Shown one piece after another: positions 12,066 to 23,625 of a DNA stretch of 64,000 nt. The position numbers and the translations under genes were made by a program. This stretch comes from Roridomyces roridus (lineage: Eukaryota; Basidiomycota; Agaricomycetes; Agaricales; Mycenaceae), in the NCBI GenBank assembly GCA_029378245.1, contig JARKIF010000001.1, forward strand, positions 3,286,001 to 3,350,000, in the 5' to 3' direction. Below the pieces are notes generated by a model. That model was not told the origin of the DNA. It searched no databases and worked only from the letters and a program-made list of their open reading frames with translations. Each line of letters starts with the position of its first letter. Position 1 is the stretch's first letter.

Positions 12066-14845
12066 TTAAGTACCTACGCCAAACGCGTCTACATCCACGC
12101 CCACCATATTCTCAACGTACAAATCCCACTGATCAATATTCCTAGAAAATTTTATTGATCAGTGGGATTTGTACGTTAAATGAACGCCCGCAAAAGAAAT
12201 CCAAAGCAAGACCTCACATGAAATCCGCCGGAGCAGCGAGCCACAGAGATACCAGCTCGCTATTGATCGAATCCCCCGAGGGCGTCTCTGTCTCTGCCAA
12301 TAATTGCTCGATGGACGTATCAGGCCGAAAGCCCTCCTCCCTCGGATCATGCTCCTCGAAGCCATGGCCACTTGATTTCGGCACAACAGGCGGGGCGCGG
12401 ACGGATAGATATCCGTCCAAATACTGCAGCTCTTGTAGCAACTCCCAACGTCGTCCCGCCGACTGCCACCTGCGACTGCATAAATAGAGATATACGCCCC
12501 GGAATGCGTGCCACACACCTCGCTTCACAAGCTTTGAAGACCTTCATGGCAATCCTGATTTGCGTCATGTCGTTGCTCACATCGAGTGAGACGCCGACTC
12601 GTTTGGTAGCAAAGGTATTCAGAAGGAGGACAACGGCCGAGATGAATGTGGCATTCTATCATCAGTCAGCTATGAAACTCACGGAATTCAACACTCACCT
12701 GCAGAAAGGGGGAGGGAAGATGCTCTGATCGATTCATCCAGGCGTCTGCTACACGCAACGCAGAGCGCGCCGCGGTAAAGCAGATGAATAGAGATGGCTC
12801 CGACTGCGTGGATTGTTTCATTATGTGCGGCCTGTGGATCTGAAAAGATTCAGTACACAGTCAGCCTAGATGAGCTGAGAGAAGACGCACGGTCATCTGC
12901 AGCCAATAAAAAGTTGAATAAAGCACGGCTGATTGGTCAAAGAAGATGCCCTGTCCATTCGAATCCCAGCGAACTGAAACAGATATCAAGAGAGATGTTG
13001 TTGAACGAGTAAAATATACTCACGATGCGCTGGAATAGATTCGGAAAAGTCGTTCATCTGAGAGTCGAGTTGGGCAATAGTTTCTTGCTGATTCTTCTGC
13101 CTATTTGGAGAACATAACCAACGTAGGGCTTGCCCCAGAATCTTTTGTGCGTCAGTTTAACTGGGGAGAAAAAAAAGGTTCTTTCGTACCTCAAACAACC
13201 GCACAAAACGAGCGAAAAAGCTGAGCTGGGGCGACTTGTCTGCGGGCTGCACGAAACCTTGATCCCAATATTCGTCGTCGACTTCCAATAGCGGATCTAC
13301 ATCACATCTGAGCAGGATGTAGACCGAGTTGGCAGAAGAATTCGCAACTCACTCCTTGAGGTTGATAGCAGGCGCACGTCCGAGGTATGAAGACAGGAAG
13401 CCGTCCAAAACAAATATTGACCTGAGGCCATCAGCGACGCGCGCGGCATATAATTGCGTCGGAGACATACCAGAATGCACGATTCCACAGTTCGATCTCA
13501 TATTCCAGACCGCCCCCCGCACGACGGATTCGACCGTGGAATCGCAGAAAACCGATACCAAGTGCCAAGTATCCCATAACCGCGGCAGTTGTAGATCCTC
13601 CCAATGAGTAAAGCGTCATGAGCTGCGGTTGCAATCAGGATAGGGCGACGAGACACTTGGGCGGACGAACAGAGTAAAATTGCGCATGGTACACGGTGCA
13701 TTCGGAAGGGTCCTAAATGGCCTGCACTTGCCCCACGAAGGGCCACCCGGATGAGAGGGTGTTGCCGTCGACCACGACTCGCGGATCATCGGAATACTAA
13801 GACGGTGGTTATATCGGCTCTGGATGGAAGGTAGACAGACGCTCACCCGCGATGCGAGAGCCAACACGGCCAACAACACTGCTCCAAACCTCGTGTCTCT
13901 TTGGTGCAGTCCGTCCAACAAGTGGTGGAGAAATGAATCGCGGTGAAGAACCGGGAACGTAGGGTGTATGTTTTTGAAGTAGAGGTCCACCAGAGATGCC
14001 AGGAGATCGCTCGGAGGAAAGACGTAAGCTGCTTGTTGGGAGTAGTGTTTCTTCTCCCACTGAGAAACAGGTCAATCAAAACGGCGTGTCCCGCAACGAA
14101 AAGCACATACTAGCAGTTGATCCCGATAGATTGGACGTCTTTGGCGCGGATTTGAAAACGAAGGATGGCCCAGATGTTTCTCTTTCATCTAAAAAAAAAC
14201 CCCTCAGTCGACTTCCACCACATCAGCGACTACATGTACGCACCACAAGCATATCATGCACCAGGTTGACATTGCTGCCAGAGCCGTAGCGGCTTGCTTC
14301 GCAGCTAGTGAAACCGGTACCAAGTTGCCACTGGCGGAGCTTGTGGACGAGAACTTCCACGTTGTCAGTGTCACTCTCCTCAGTAGAATTCCCTGCGGAT
14401 ATTTCGTCGGAAGCACCACCCAACGTTGATAGAGGTTGAGAGCACAGTGCACATGCGGTTTGCAATTTAGCTTGTTCTTCCAGGGCGGCCACCTTGGCTC
14501 GGAGTTGTTCCACCAGTCTTGAATTCCGGAGGATAAATCTATCGCCGTCGTTTCGTAGTACTTGACTGGGTACTCACTTGTTTTTCGGTCCCGGCTTGGT
14601 CAAGGGCTGAAGATACGTGCATGGCTTGCCAAAGGTCAAACACCCAGTGCACTGGTTTCCCGGCATCGTCGGGCCGTCACCTGTGTGCCGATGAGTCTTT
14701 GCACATCCGACCAAAGATGGCTGGGCTCACATCGAACTATCCAACTCGATTAGTTCGGGGAGGAGAGAATCTTGGTCGAGGACAAACCCTTGCGTTGGCG
14801 GCACGCGTCGCAAGACCTGCTTGACGGCTTTTTGTGAGAAGACAT
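12066..14845 (-). CDS. Zn2Cys6 transcription factor, paralog A
   Basis: The start is at 14845 (MSSHKKPSSRSCDACRQRK). After splicing, the zinc cluster is C-x2-C-x6-C-x9-C-x2-C-x6-C, followed by TYLQPLTKPGPKNK and a coiled segment (LVEQLRAKVAALEEQAKLQ). The middle-homology (Fungal_trans) domain carries LYFKNIHPTFPVLHRDSF and FGAVLLAVLALASRV near 13860-13990. The C-terminus has the family tail SLWLAAPADFM / NIDQWDLYVENM. About 15 short introns are needed. It should be a nuclear DNA-binding regulator recognising CGG-type half-sites; the targets are unknown. Two oddities: the third cluster cysteine depends on a 6-nt exon (14731-14736), and the last intron carries an inverted copy of the last exon (see findings). 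The gene otherwise reads intact. Confidence 0.85.
12114..12177. repeat. 25-bp perfect inverted repeat across an intron-exon junction
   Basis: The arms at 12114-12138 and 12153-12177 are exact reverse complements separated by 14 bases. On the minus strand the first arm met (12153-12177) lies in the last intron of paralog A. The second arm is the start of the last exon, coding for IDQWDLYV. The loop contains the 3' splice site. Confidence 0.9.
14731..14736 (-). other. 6-nt microexon of paralog A
   Basis: Minus-strand TTCGAT is flanked by a 51-nt intron ending in TAG and a 50-nt intron starting GTGAGC. It completes Val, gives Arg and begins the Cys codon of the zinc cluster. Confidence 0.75.
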
Positions 14846-15147
14846 GAGTGCCGAGACCAAGAGCAGATGATCGATGATCACGGATCACCGGTGGAAATTT
14901 CGATCCAAGAGTGAACACGACCAAGTATATGGATACAACATTGCAGTATACTACTTCTACCTACCTCGATGTCAGACTCAACGGCGTCGGTAGCGAAGTT
15001 ATAGGCAACACAGGTCGCTTATCCTGCCTCGAACTCTGCATAGTCGCGTGGTCCAGCCCAATCGACCTGGCATTCGCAAATTGAATACTCGACGCCGACT
15101 CCCTTCCCACCCTGGGCATCGAAAACGCGCCAAGCTGTTCGCCGATA

Positions 15148-16115
15148 TCATCCGCGTGGGTCATGAAGGCGTCCGAGCGTGGCGTTGCGGTAGACGCGAC
15201 AGGCCATGATACTCGTAAGGGCGACGTTCGGGATGCACAACATGCCGTGGTAGACGGGGCTGAGGTTTGGGAGGTACACCATGATGAGGGTTATGAGGTT
15301 GCTCACGAGTGTGATCCTGCGAGACGATCAGAAAAGAAAACAGAAGAACGCGCAGACGCACATGTAATATTTCTGCCCATCGATGAACAACGATCGAGAG
15401 AAGGTGGGCAGACTGATCCCACAACTAGCCATCGCCCTAATCTTCTCCCCTCTCGTGTACTCGACTGTGCTGTTCGCGAGCAAGCGGAATGAGATGGCGA
15501 AGAACGCGGCCGTGTCGAAGATGGTGATCGTGATCCCCGATGCGCCGACGTATTCCGGGATGCGAGTGACAATGCAAAACATCCCGGACGGATCCAGCGC
15601 GGCGCGAGTGCCCACGGCAACGGGCAGGGTGCCGGCGAATACGAAGAAGGAAAGAATTCCGAATACGATGGTGATAACTCGATGACCGCTGTAGACGGCG
15701 CGGACCCGGAGAAAGAAGAGTAGGGAGGTTGAGAGGCAGGCTACAGGGTAGAAGCTCATGAAAACCACGAAGGCGGTGTTGCAGTTGGGCATAGGGTATG
15801 CTATGAAGGATTAGATAGATCAAGCGTAAAGAACGAACTTACTCGTGAAGATGGTCAAACCAAGAACATAAGTCAAGGATGCAATCCTTGTTAACAAGTA
15901 TAGCAGGACAGAAAATCGGAAGTTGAACGAGAAAAGGATGGTCCAATCGTTAACGATGTTGTTCAAGACATCCCATATCAACACCTGCGAGAATAATGAG
16001 CAACAAGATGAGGGAAGAGGGTGGATAGTACTGCTGAAGAGGCAACGAACATCCAACTGGAGAGTTGTATCGACGCCTGAACCTCTGGCGGAGGTCTTGG
16101 GCCTGGGCTCTCCAT
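15148..16115 (-). CDS. Multi-pass membrane protein of a fungal (DUF6533-like) family
   Basis: The ATG at 16115 opens MESPGPRPPPEVQASIQLSS. An intron joins it to VLIWDVLNNIVNDWTILFSF and YLLTRIASLTYVLGLTIFT, then to MPNCNTAFVVFMSFYPVACL and LLFFLRVRAVYSGHRVITIV. Several further hydrophobic segments follow (GILSFFVFAGTLPVAV, GASGITITIFDTAAFFAISF, VSNLITLIMVYLPNLSPVYH), ending ACRVYRNATLGRLHDPRG at the stop at 15148. I count about seven membrane spans. Agaricomycetes carry many such proteins, often compared with receptors, but no ligand or G-protein link is known to me. A +1 frame downstream stays open to about 14964, so the C-terminus may be longer if a splice was missed. Confidence 0.65.
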
Positions 16116-16815
16116 GGGCGAGGTGGGGCTGGGGAATCTGCGACGATTCGCACACTCAGCTGCGACAATTTATTCCTCTGGAAACGCGTGCCAAGTTCAT
16201 TGATGGAATCGGAACTTTGCTCGACTTTCAGGTTCTTGCCCAGCGCTATGGATCGGATACATGCACGCAGCCTCGTTTGAACGTTCAGCATGAATTGAGG
16301 TCTGCGGTTGCTTTTGCAGAAAAAACAAGGACTCGAGGGTCCGGATAAGCGTCGAGCGATTGGTCGGGGGCCAGAGTGCGGGAAAAAATGTTCATTCGGC
16401 TCCCGGGTGGCTTCTTGAATCTTCTGGCCGTATACATATTGAAGGAGGACGAGCAGATAGCGTCAGCGGACGCCGATGCAGCTGATTGAAACCAGTTGAA
16501 AGACGAGGAGGTGGGACCATCGCGTTTTTTGCCCGACGCGGCTTTTTTTGTGGTCGCTGTGTGTTTTATGGCCAGCAGATTCACCGTCGCACGCGAAGAC
16601 CTCTGTTAATTCGCATCATGGCGGAGTGGAGCGTCCGGGAAAAGTCGAGATTTTCCGTCCGCGTGGACAGACTTGGACCGGTTTTTTGAAGAGCGCCCAG
16701 AGCGGAAAGTCATCGACTCCGAGTCGAGTTGGTCGAAAGCTGCAAGCGACAACTGATCAGCCCAAACACTCATCATGCAAACTGCTGCGCCCGCTTCAAA
16801 TCCGCTCGCGGCTCC
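16116..16815. other. Divergent intergenic region
   Basis: It lies between a minus-strand membrane-protein gene and a plus-strand peptidase gene and probably carries both promoters. Open frames inside it show no family signal. Confidence 0.4.
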
Positions 16816-19143
16816 ATGAAGGCCTCTTCTGCAACCCCGTCGTCCCCGCCCAAGCCACCAGCGTTTATCTGGGGTGTTTTGACAGCGATCGCGCTCCTTC
16901 TCTGCCTACGACTCCAACTTTACCCTGTGCTCTCCTTCTTGGAACCACACACCGCGCCACCCGTGCAGGCTTGCCCCCAGGTGGACTCGCTTGTCCCGAA
17001 GATCAATGAGGCGATTTGGGAAGGGACGTTGCAGGCGACGGCCTCCGATTCTTTCAAGGCACGCGCGGTAGATTGGTTAGCTGGTGCCATCCGTATTCCG
17101 TGAGTATCCAATTCCGCTCGTTAGACGCCTTCATCATTGGTTATGCAGGACGGAGGCCTTTGACAATATGGAGGCGGTCGGTGTCGACCCGCGCTGGAAT
17201 GTATTTGGTGACCTCCACGCGTATCTGGCTGAAGCCTTTCCCCTCGTGTGCGTCTCCCTCGCTCCTTTTACACAGCTCGATCCCGACAACCTTTCCAGCT
17301 ACGCGAATTTCAAGGTCCGGACCGTCAACACCTATGGACTGTGGTACGAATGGACCGGATCCGACACGTCCCTCAAACCCATGTTGCTCATGGCCCACCA
17401 AGGTCCGCCGCACTATGACCTTCGGGAGCCCTGCTAACGCACTCGCCAGACGTCGTTCCTGTCGAGCCCTCGACGGTCTCCCAATGGACGCACCCACCAT
17501 TTTCGGGCTACTTCGATGGTATGTTCTTTGGTGTGTTCTTCCCAAAAGCTGATTGCAATTCCTCAGGCCACCGTATCTGGGGCCGCGGTTCATCGGATGA
17601 TAAGAACGGACTCATTGGGATTCTGTGCGTGTCGTGTCCCACTCTATTCATTGTTGCTCATAGATTCTAGGTCGGCGTTGGAAGTTCTCCTGGAGAATAG
17701 TTTTACGCCAACACGGACTTTGATACTGGCGTTTGGGTTTGATGAGGAAGTGACTGGCCTGGAGGTAGTCTCAAGGCTTAATCTGCTGTTCTCTTATTCA
17801 TTCTGCGGCAGGGTGCGGCTCAGCTCGCGAAAGCGCTGTTGGACACCTACGGCGGAAATTCGTTTGCACTAGTCGTCGATGAAGGAGGTTCGTTGTCAGT
17901 TGTTTCTGAGATATACCACTGATGGACGCAGGCGGAGTCATTGAGCAGTTCGGTGTCGCCGCAGCCTTCCTTGGTGTCGCAGAGAAGGGCTACCTTGACG
18001 TGGTCGTGCAAGTTACAGCTCCGGGTGGACACTCCAGTATTCCGCCCGACCACACGGTATATCCGCAGCTATCATACCCTGAGCCTTCTACTGACCGAGA
18101 TCCAGAGCATTGGCATCCTGGCAGCCATGCTCGTGCAAATCGAAGATACGCCACACCCGGTCCAGCTCGTGAGTTTCCCTCCCCTTCGCCCCGTCCACTC
18201 CTGACCTCCCCATCTAGACCAGGGAATCCACACCTTATCACACCTTCCAGTGTCTGGCTGCATACGGCCAGACGATGACGCCCGCCGTCAAACGCCTTAT
18301 CGAGGACTCGGCCAGCTCAGACGCAGCACTGCACGCCCTCGAAGCGACTCTCAGCAAGAACCCCCTCTATAAAGCGCAGATCCAGACCACGACGGCTATC
18401 GACGTGATCCGCGGGGGCGTCAAGGCGAATGCGTTGCCCGAGCAGGTGCAAGCGCTCATCAATCACCGAATCTTGTCAGAGAGGTAGGGGTCCCCTTTTA
18501 ATTCGAGCCGCGATACTCACCTATCACTGTAGCTCGGTCGCGGCGGTGCACGCCTACGATGCGGCGCTTCTCCAGCCGCTCGCAGAGCGTTTCAATCTCA
18601 CATTCAAGGCGTTTGGCAGCGAGATGTCGGAGCCTCTGTTATCTGCGAGCGGCGCGCTGACGATGGAAGGCCTTTATCCGCTCGAGCCGGCCCCGGTGTC
18701 TCCTACGCACGGTGCAGAGGCAGAGGCCTTCCGTTTACTTTCGGGGAGCATACGCGCGACGTTTGATAGTCGGCGGGGTGCGGCTGCCGGTGGTGAGAGC
18801 GTCGTTGTCGTGCCGGCGAGCGGGACGGGAAATACGGGTGAGGATGCACTGTACGTGCGAGCAGCCTGTGCTGATGTCGACTCTTTTGCGCTAGATACGC
18901 AGTTCTACTGGTCTCTTTCACCGCATATTTTCCGATATGGGCACAGCGGCTCGGCGCATGTGCGGGGGGAGGATGATGATATTCTGAATGGGATCCATAC
19001 GGTCGATGAATGTGCGTTTCCTTTTCCATGAGATTCGAGCATGTGCTGACGATTGAGCAGATATCGACGCAGATGATTTCGTAGAGATTATCCGGTTTTA
19101 TCTGACGCTGATACTCAATGTGGATGAGTCGAAGGTGGTGTAG
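16816..19143 (+). CDS. M20 family peptidase (carboxypeptidase S-like)
   Basis: The start at 16816 (MKASSATPSSPPKPPAFIWG) is followed by a membrane anchor (VLTAIALLLCLRLQLYPVL), as in vacuolar Cps1-type enzymes. Exons joined by short introns give FKVRTVNTYGLWYEWTGSD, then MLLMAHQ + DVVPVEPSTVSQWTHPPFSG, GHRIWGRGSSDDKNGLIGIL, LILAFGFDEEVTGLE, GYLDVVVQVTAPGGHSSIPP, and FRYGHSGSAHVRGEDDDILN. The metal-binding positions (H-x-D of AHQDVVP, D of SSDD, the EE pair, the late His of YGHSGSAH) are present. It is expected to release C-terminal residues from peptides, probably in the vacuole. The stop is at 19141-19143. No break was seen. Confidence 0.85.
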
Positions 19144-19199
19144 ATTTACCCTGCCAGTGTTGTAGGATACCTTGCAATACATACAGCTGCATTCAAATT

Positions 19200-19620
19200 T
19201 CATCCCCAATAGCTTGCATACTGTTTCTCAAAACTTTCTGCCTGGGCTCTCTGCTTCGTCGCCTCTTCTGTGTTTCCGAGATGCTCGTGGCAATCTGCCC
19301 ATTTGGCCAAGAAGGAAATAGGGTGGATATTGCGATCCTACGACATCCAGACTTGAGCTTCAAGTAGACACTCGATGGAAAATGGTTGTACTCACGGCAT
19401 CAGCCAACCATCCTTAGACTTGTGCGTCCCATATCTTGAACGCGTCCGCGTACTTCTCCCACTCCTCCTTTTGGTGGTAAAGATCCCCAAGACGGACCAA
19501 GCAAGCAGCGCAGCTTGACCACGATGAGGCCCGGCTCGTTGCATGCTTTTTGATATATATTATACGCCATGAGTAGGGCGTTCTCGCATAACTTGAGGCC
19601 TCTTCGGCCATGTCGAGTCG
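19200..19620 (-). pseudogene. Remnant of a TPR-like protein gene
   Basis: Recognisable pieces are ALLMAYNIYQKACNEPG, then in another frame RLGDLYHQKEEWEKYADAFK, and after a putative intron LAKWADCHEHLGNTEEATKQ ending SFEKQYASYWG. The helix-rich pattern (A..A..LY....W..Y..A...W) is like tetratricopeptide repeats. The first and second pieces are in different frames, and an in-frame TAA follows FKIWDAQV, just before GWLADA. The start is not found. It therefore looks like a decayed C-terminal fragment. Confidence 0.45.
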
Positions 19621-19910
19621 TCGTTCTGGTACGTCGGGAACGTATGTATCCTGTTACGACCATGCGTGGTTGGCTGCCATCCTCTGCGCTTGGTCTGGAG
19701 AAAATCCGAAAGATTGGAATACTTCTTGCATGGTCACGATGGGCATTGGTGAGTGAGGAGAACGTGAGATGGTTGTTTGAGACAATGAGAACAATAATCT
19801 CAGCGCTATTCCTTTTAGGGGTTATAGCAGAACACATGGGAAACCAAGAAAAATTCAGTCATTGTTGCATGTACAAAAGGAAGCAGGATAAAACTAAGCT
19901 CATTGATCAT

Positions 19911-20940
19911 TCACGGTCCAAATTGCGAAGCCCAGATCACCTCAATCTCCTCCAGGACCTCTTCGCTCACATCAACCCAACCCTCGTTTCCCTCTTGCAA
20001 GCCCTCCAACCACTCACACTCGACAAAGTCGAAACGATCGCCAGCCCAGGCACCGCGATGAAGATTTGCCGCGAAACCCATACCCACAAAAGGGTCGGTT
20101 GAGCAACCAATTCGGCTCAACACGATTTCGTTGAACCCCACCCGCTCCTTGCGATTAACGACCGTCCTTGTCTTCCATTCGATCACGGCTTCTCCACGAA
20201 CGAATCGGCGGCGTGTGAGATTGCGGAGTACGGCGGTGGACTCGACCCAAGGGAGTTCAAAGTCCCAGTTGACGAGGGAATGGAAGAGACGCCAATTCTC
20301 CACGGATATCTTGGATTCCATGTCGAAGAGCCAGTAGAGGGTGCGGTGGCAGATGCGTTTCTCGCCGTCGATCACGCGGAAGGGATAGTAGACCAACGAG
20401 CCGTACGGCGCGTATTCTTCTTGCTCTTTGGGAGTCAATAGACCTTTCGGCAGGCCGCTGTTCGGACAGTGCTGCCCGACGCAGATGACGCGGTCCCCGG
20501 CCCACGACAACGTCGTAGGTATGTCCACGATACGCCGATATATCTCGTATCGCCCGATTTCCCAGAGGTCCTGGCAGGACAAGCTGGTGTGGATGATATC
20601 TTTCAGATCGTCGAGATGGGAGAATATCTCGTCGAGGAGTTCGGCAGGGAAATTCGCCAAGATGAAACACCTTTCGACAATGTCAACGTAGGATGCACGA
20701 AGGTTCTGCTCATACCCACCTCTGAGGGACCTTTCGAGTGAAATTCGGAGAGGGATTGACGCGAGAATGGATCGAATACAATACGCTATCGCGCTCGGGA
20801 AACTTGGGATGTTTCTTCGCAGCCAGGCCGAGGCTGAAAAGCAGGTAGCCTGGGATGTTAAAGAGCCAGCCGCTGAGCTGTTGAGGGTATTGGAAAGTCT
20901 CGCGTTTGTCGAGGTTGACGATCCACCAGAACTGACTCAT
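19911..20940 (-). CDS. F-box protein with a WWIVNLDKRE N-terminus
   Basis: Exon 1 starts at the ATG at 20940 (MSQFWWIVNLDKRETFQYPQ) and ends KVPQ-R. A short intron (about 20660-20707) joins CFILANFPAELLDEIFSHLD, DLKDIIHTSLSCQDLWEIGR and YEIYRRI, which form the F-box. The rest (WAGDRVICVGQHCPNSGLPK, GLLTPKEQEEYAPYG, WRLFHSLVNWDFELPWVEST) follows a pattern I know from Agaricomycete F-box proteins that begin with a YW..NLDKRE motif. It ends ASQFGP at 19911. Likely role: substrate adaptor of an SCF ligase. It is unrelated to the F-box gene at 4966. Confidence 0.75.
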
Positions 20941-21595
20941 GGTGGGGTTCAAGAGCAGGAGCGAGTAGTGCTGTCAACGTGTTTTGACTGGACCACCAGC
21001 TGCCACCGTTACATGTAACCCGGGCTTTTGTAGACATGTGTGGGCAGCCTCGACCGCGTTCTTATTGTTAAGATAGATGAACGCCCGAATTCGCGACCTG
21101 GAGAGAAGGCTCCGGATGCAGAGGGAGAGTCTTGGGGACATGAACGTGGCGCGGTCGACGCGGCTGAAACTAAAAGTCTAAAAGAGGTTGTTCGTGCCAA
21201 GAAAGGAATCTGAGCCGAGTTGCCGAGCATTCCAAGCACCTCCAAATAAGCACATGGTCCGTGCGCGCCTCCGGGGTATAAATACGCGCCTTCGACATTT
21301 GAGCAACTCATACTTACCTTGATGGCATACGCTCCTTCACATCCCTGGGCGTATGGGCTGTAGGAACACTCCATAGCACGGCGACCCTGTCCATACAGAG
21401 TGGGCTTGCGGTTTGTATGGGCTTCGGCTCATGCACCGTCCAAATATTTTCCAGTCCCACCACGGCCACTCGGCTGGGTGGGCCTTTTTTTATGCCGGTC
21501 CACGGCGCTAACCCTAACCCTAAGTACCATCAGAAATGTATCGTAGTTCATCAATCCGTTATTGATTTTTGGAGTCTGAACAGAACAGATACATT
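20941..21595. other. Intergenic stretch with a short telomere-like motif
   Basis: No convincing gene was seen. Open frames here lack motifs. A telomere-like motif lies at 21508-21523. Confidence 0.4.
21508..21523 (+). repeat. Interstitial telomere-like motif
   Basis: The plus strand reads CTAACCCTAACCCTAA, about two and a half units of the TTAGGG complement. Confidence 0.5.
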
Positions 21596-22690
21596 TCACT
21601 TCTCCCCAAAGAGCCTCTCTGCATTCCCATGATATATCCCCTCCTTCTCTTCCTCCCTAAATAATTCACTCAACCCCTCCTCAATATCCCTCGCCTGCCC
21701 CTCCGCCGCCGCCCACGAATTAAACGGCACATCACTCCCAACAACAGCCTATCGCTGCCCACCCACCTCAGCATATGGTGAATCAAACTCGCCATCGGCG
21801 TCCCCGCCAAATCGAAATAAAACTGCCTCGAAAAGAGCTCCCGGACATCCGCCGGCGTGAGCTCGATGAGCGGCCCACGGACAGGCGGCGCGTTAAAGTG
21901 CCGCAGGTGTGACGCAGAGAGGAGGAGCGCGCGGTCGAGCACGCTTGGGAGCGCGTTGCCACAGTGTGGGATGATGAATTTGATGTCCGGGTGTGCCGAG
22001 GCCGTCCCGCTGAGTAGGAGGTCGATAATCGTACGCGTGGTGTCGAAAAAGTATTCTGTTGAATCTTAGTCAATGATATCGTGTATGGTATTAGATGCCC
22101 GGACCCATCATGCCAACGATAAAGGTGTCACCCAGTGGGAGGACGTCGCGCTTCCGCTGAGGCGTGAGCTCCGCCGTGTGCTCGTGCGTGGGCCCACACG
22201 GCGTCATAGGATGCACAAAAACCGTAGCCTTGCGCGCCTGCAACTTGGCATACACGGCCGCAAGCCGTGCATCGCCAAAGTACATGCCATGGAAATTCGT
22301 CATCAGAACGAAGCCATCCGCGTTCAACTCGTCCAAAACATAGTCAATCTCCGCCAATGCACCCTCGATGTCCGGCAGAGGAAGGGACGCAAAGAACCCA
22401 AATTTGGCGGGATACCGACGTTTCACGGCCGCGGCGAATTCGTTCACTTCGCGAGTGACCTCGCGTGCGAAGGCGTCGTCCCCAGGGATGAGATGCGTGC
22501 CCGGCCCAGTGATGCTGAGGAAGGATTTCGCGATGTTGTTCTTTTCCATGAAGGCCAGATGGGTTTCTGGCGACCAGTCTGGGGTGAACGGGAGGTTGTC
22601 GGGGCCCGGGACATGGCCAGCCTTCTTGAGTGCGTCGAGGTAAGAAGGGGTTAGGAAGTGGGCGTGAACGTCGATCTTGTAGCTGTCCAT
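21596..22690 (-). CDS. Amidohydrolase_2 / ACMSD-like decarboxylase, one frameshift
   Basis: It starts at 22690 (MDSYKIDVHAHFLTPSYLDA) with the H-x-H metal site in DVHAHF. Further family blocks are FVHPMTPCGPTHEHTAEL and, after an intron (about 22030-22100), EYFFDTTRTIIDLLLSGTAS, HPDIKFIIPHCGNALPSVLD and GTPMASLIHHMLRWVGSDRL. At about 21735-21740 the frame breaks. The expected continuation (SDVPFNSWAAAEGQARDIEE ... ERLFGEK) is open to the stop at 21596, but one base is missing within the stretch that should read LLGSDVP. The family hydrolyses or decarboxylates aromatic-acid ring-cleavage products using a metal ion. The gap removes the GSD motif from the frame, so the allele is either broken or holds a sequencing error. 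Confidence 0.75.
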
Positions 22691-22869
22691 GTTTCCAGTG
22701 GAGATACAAGTCGCTTTTTATTTATCCAGCGTTAGTAAGATGTTCAAATCGTCATTACGCATTTCTAGGCGATTGCTGACATTTTTTACGCATCTTGGCC
22801 GATTCGGAGATGGAATGGTAATGTTCCTGAGGTAAAATACATGTAGATGCTGCTCGTACCGTGCGTGTA

Positions 22870-23625
22870 TTACTTCTCGTTGTCCCGACGACTCTCCAAC
22901 TCCCGTGCTCGGTCGTAGTTGTATTTCATGAGCGCCTCGCGTCTAGCTTCAGAGAGATGGTACGCCGAGTTGGGCAGCATATCCGGTCGTTGTCGAGGAT
23001 ACATGAGCATAGGGACCAAGCCCGCTACCAGTGCCTTTGGAGAGTCAGCAAGTTTGTCGACGTAGACACCAGGAGCCGACTCACCGTGAAGCCAAAAGCA
23101 AGAATAACGCGGTCAAACCACCTATCGTCCACATGCGGATTTTTCCATTCAGCGTACTCGTACTCTGCTCTCCGCGAATGCCTTGAATAATGCCCCTGGG
23201 CGCGCTTGCGTCGTGCAATTTCCTCCCAAGTGGTCCGATCACGCTCGTGGATGACCGTTGGCTTGATTCGCAATGCGTCATATGCAGAGGACACCATCTG
23301 GAAGCGTTTATGCCGCTCCTCCGGGGAGAAGTCACGCGCCGAGGAAGAGTCGGGGTGGTGCAGTCGCACCAGCTCGATATCTGGCCGGACGTCGAACGGA
23401 CTCTTTTCGATATCAGAGGTAGCAGCACGCACATCGTTTCTTTATCTCGACCTGCGAGGCGCTCCGAGGGAGGTGGAAGATTTCGTGAGGGGTGGGATGC
23501 TGATGCTTCGGGAAGGAGTAGCTCGTCCCAGAGGCGGTACTCGACAGCCGTGCGTGGACGAGACATTGGATTTGGGGCGGGAGGTGAGTGAACCGAGACC
23601 AGGAGCCTCCAAGGGCTGCTGTCAT
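22870..23625 (-). CDS. J-domain protein, probably mitochondrial
   Basis: It starts at 23625 with an Arg- and Ser-rich, non-acidic leader (MTAALGGSWSRFTHLPPQIQ, then LVHARLSSTAS) typical of a mitochondrial presequence. The J-domain is split by an intron: HEIFHLPRSASQVEIKKR joins YIELVRLHHPDSSSARDF and RHKRFQMVSSAYDALR. The HPD tripeptide needed to stimulate Hsp70 is intact. After a second intron the C-terminus reads ALVAGLVPMLMYPRQRPDML and ends SRRDNEK at 22870. The single J-domain near the N-terminus with one possible membrane span resembles DNAJC30/Jid1-like proteins. Likely role: co-chaperone at the mitochondrial membrane or matrix. Confidence 0.75.

Noticed and set aside
21009..21374. 121-codon minus-strand frame
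   Set aside because: No motif or plausible start context; it lies in an intergenic stretch.
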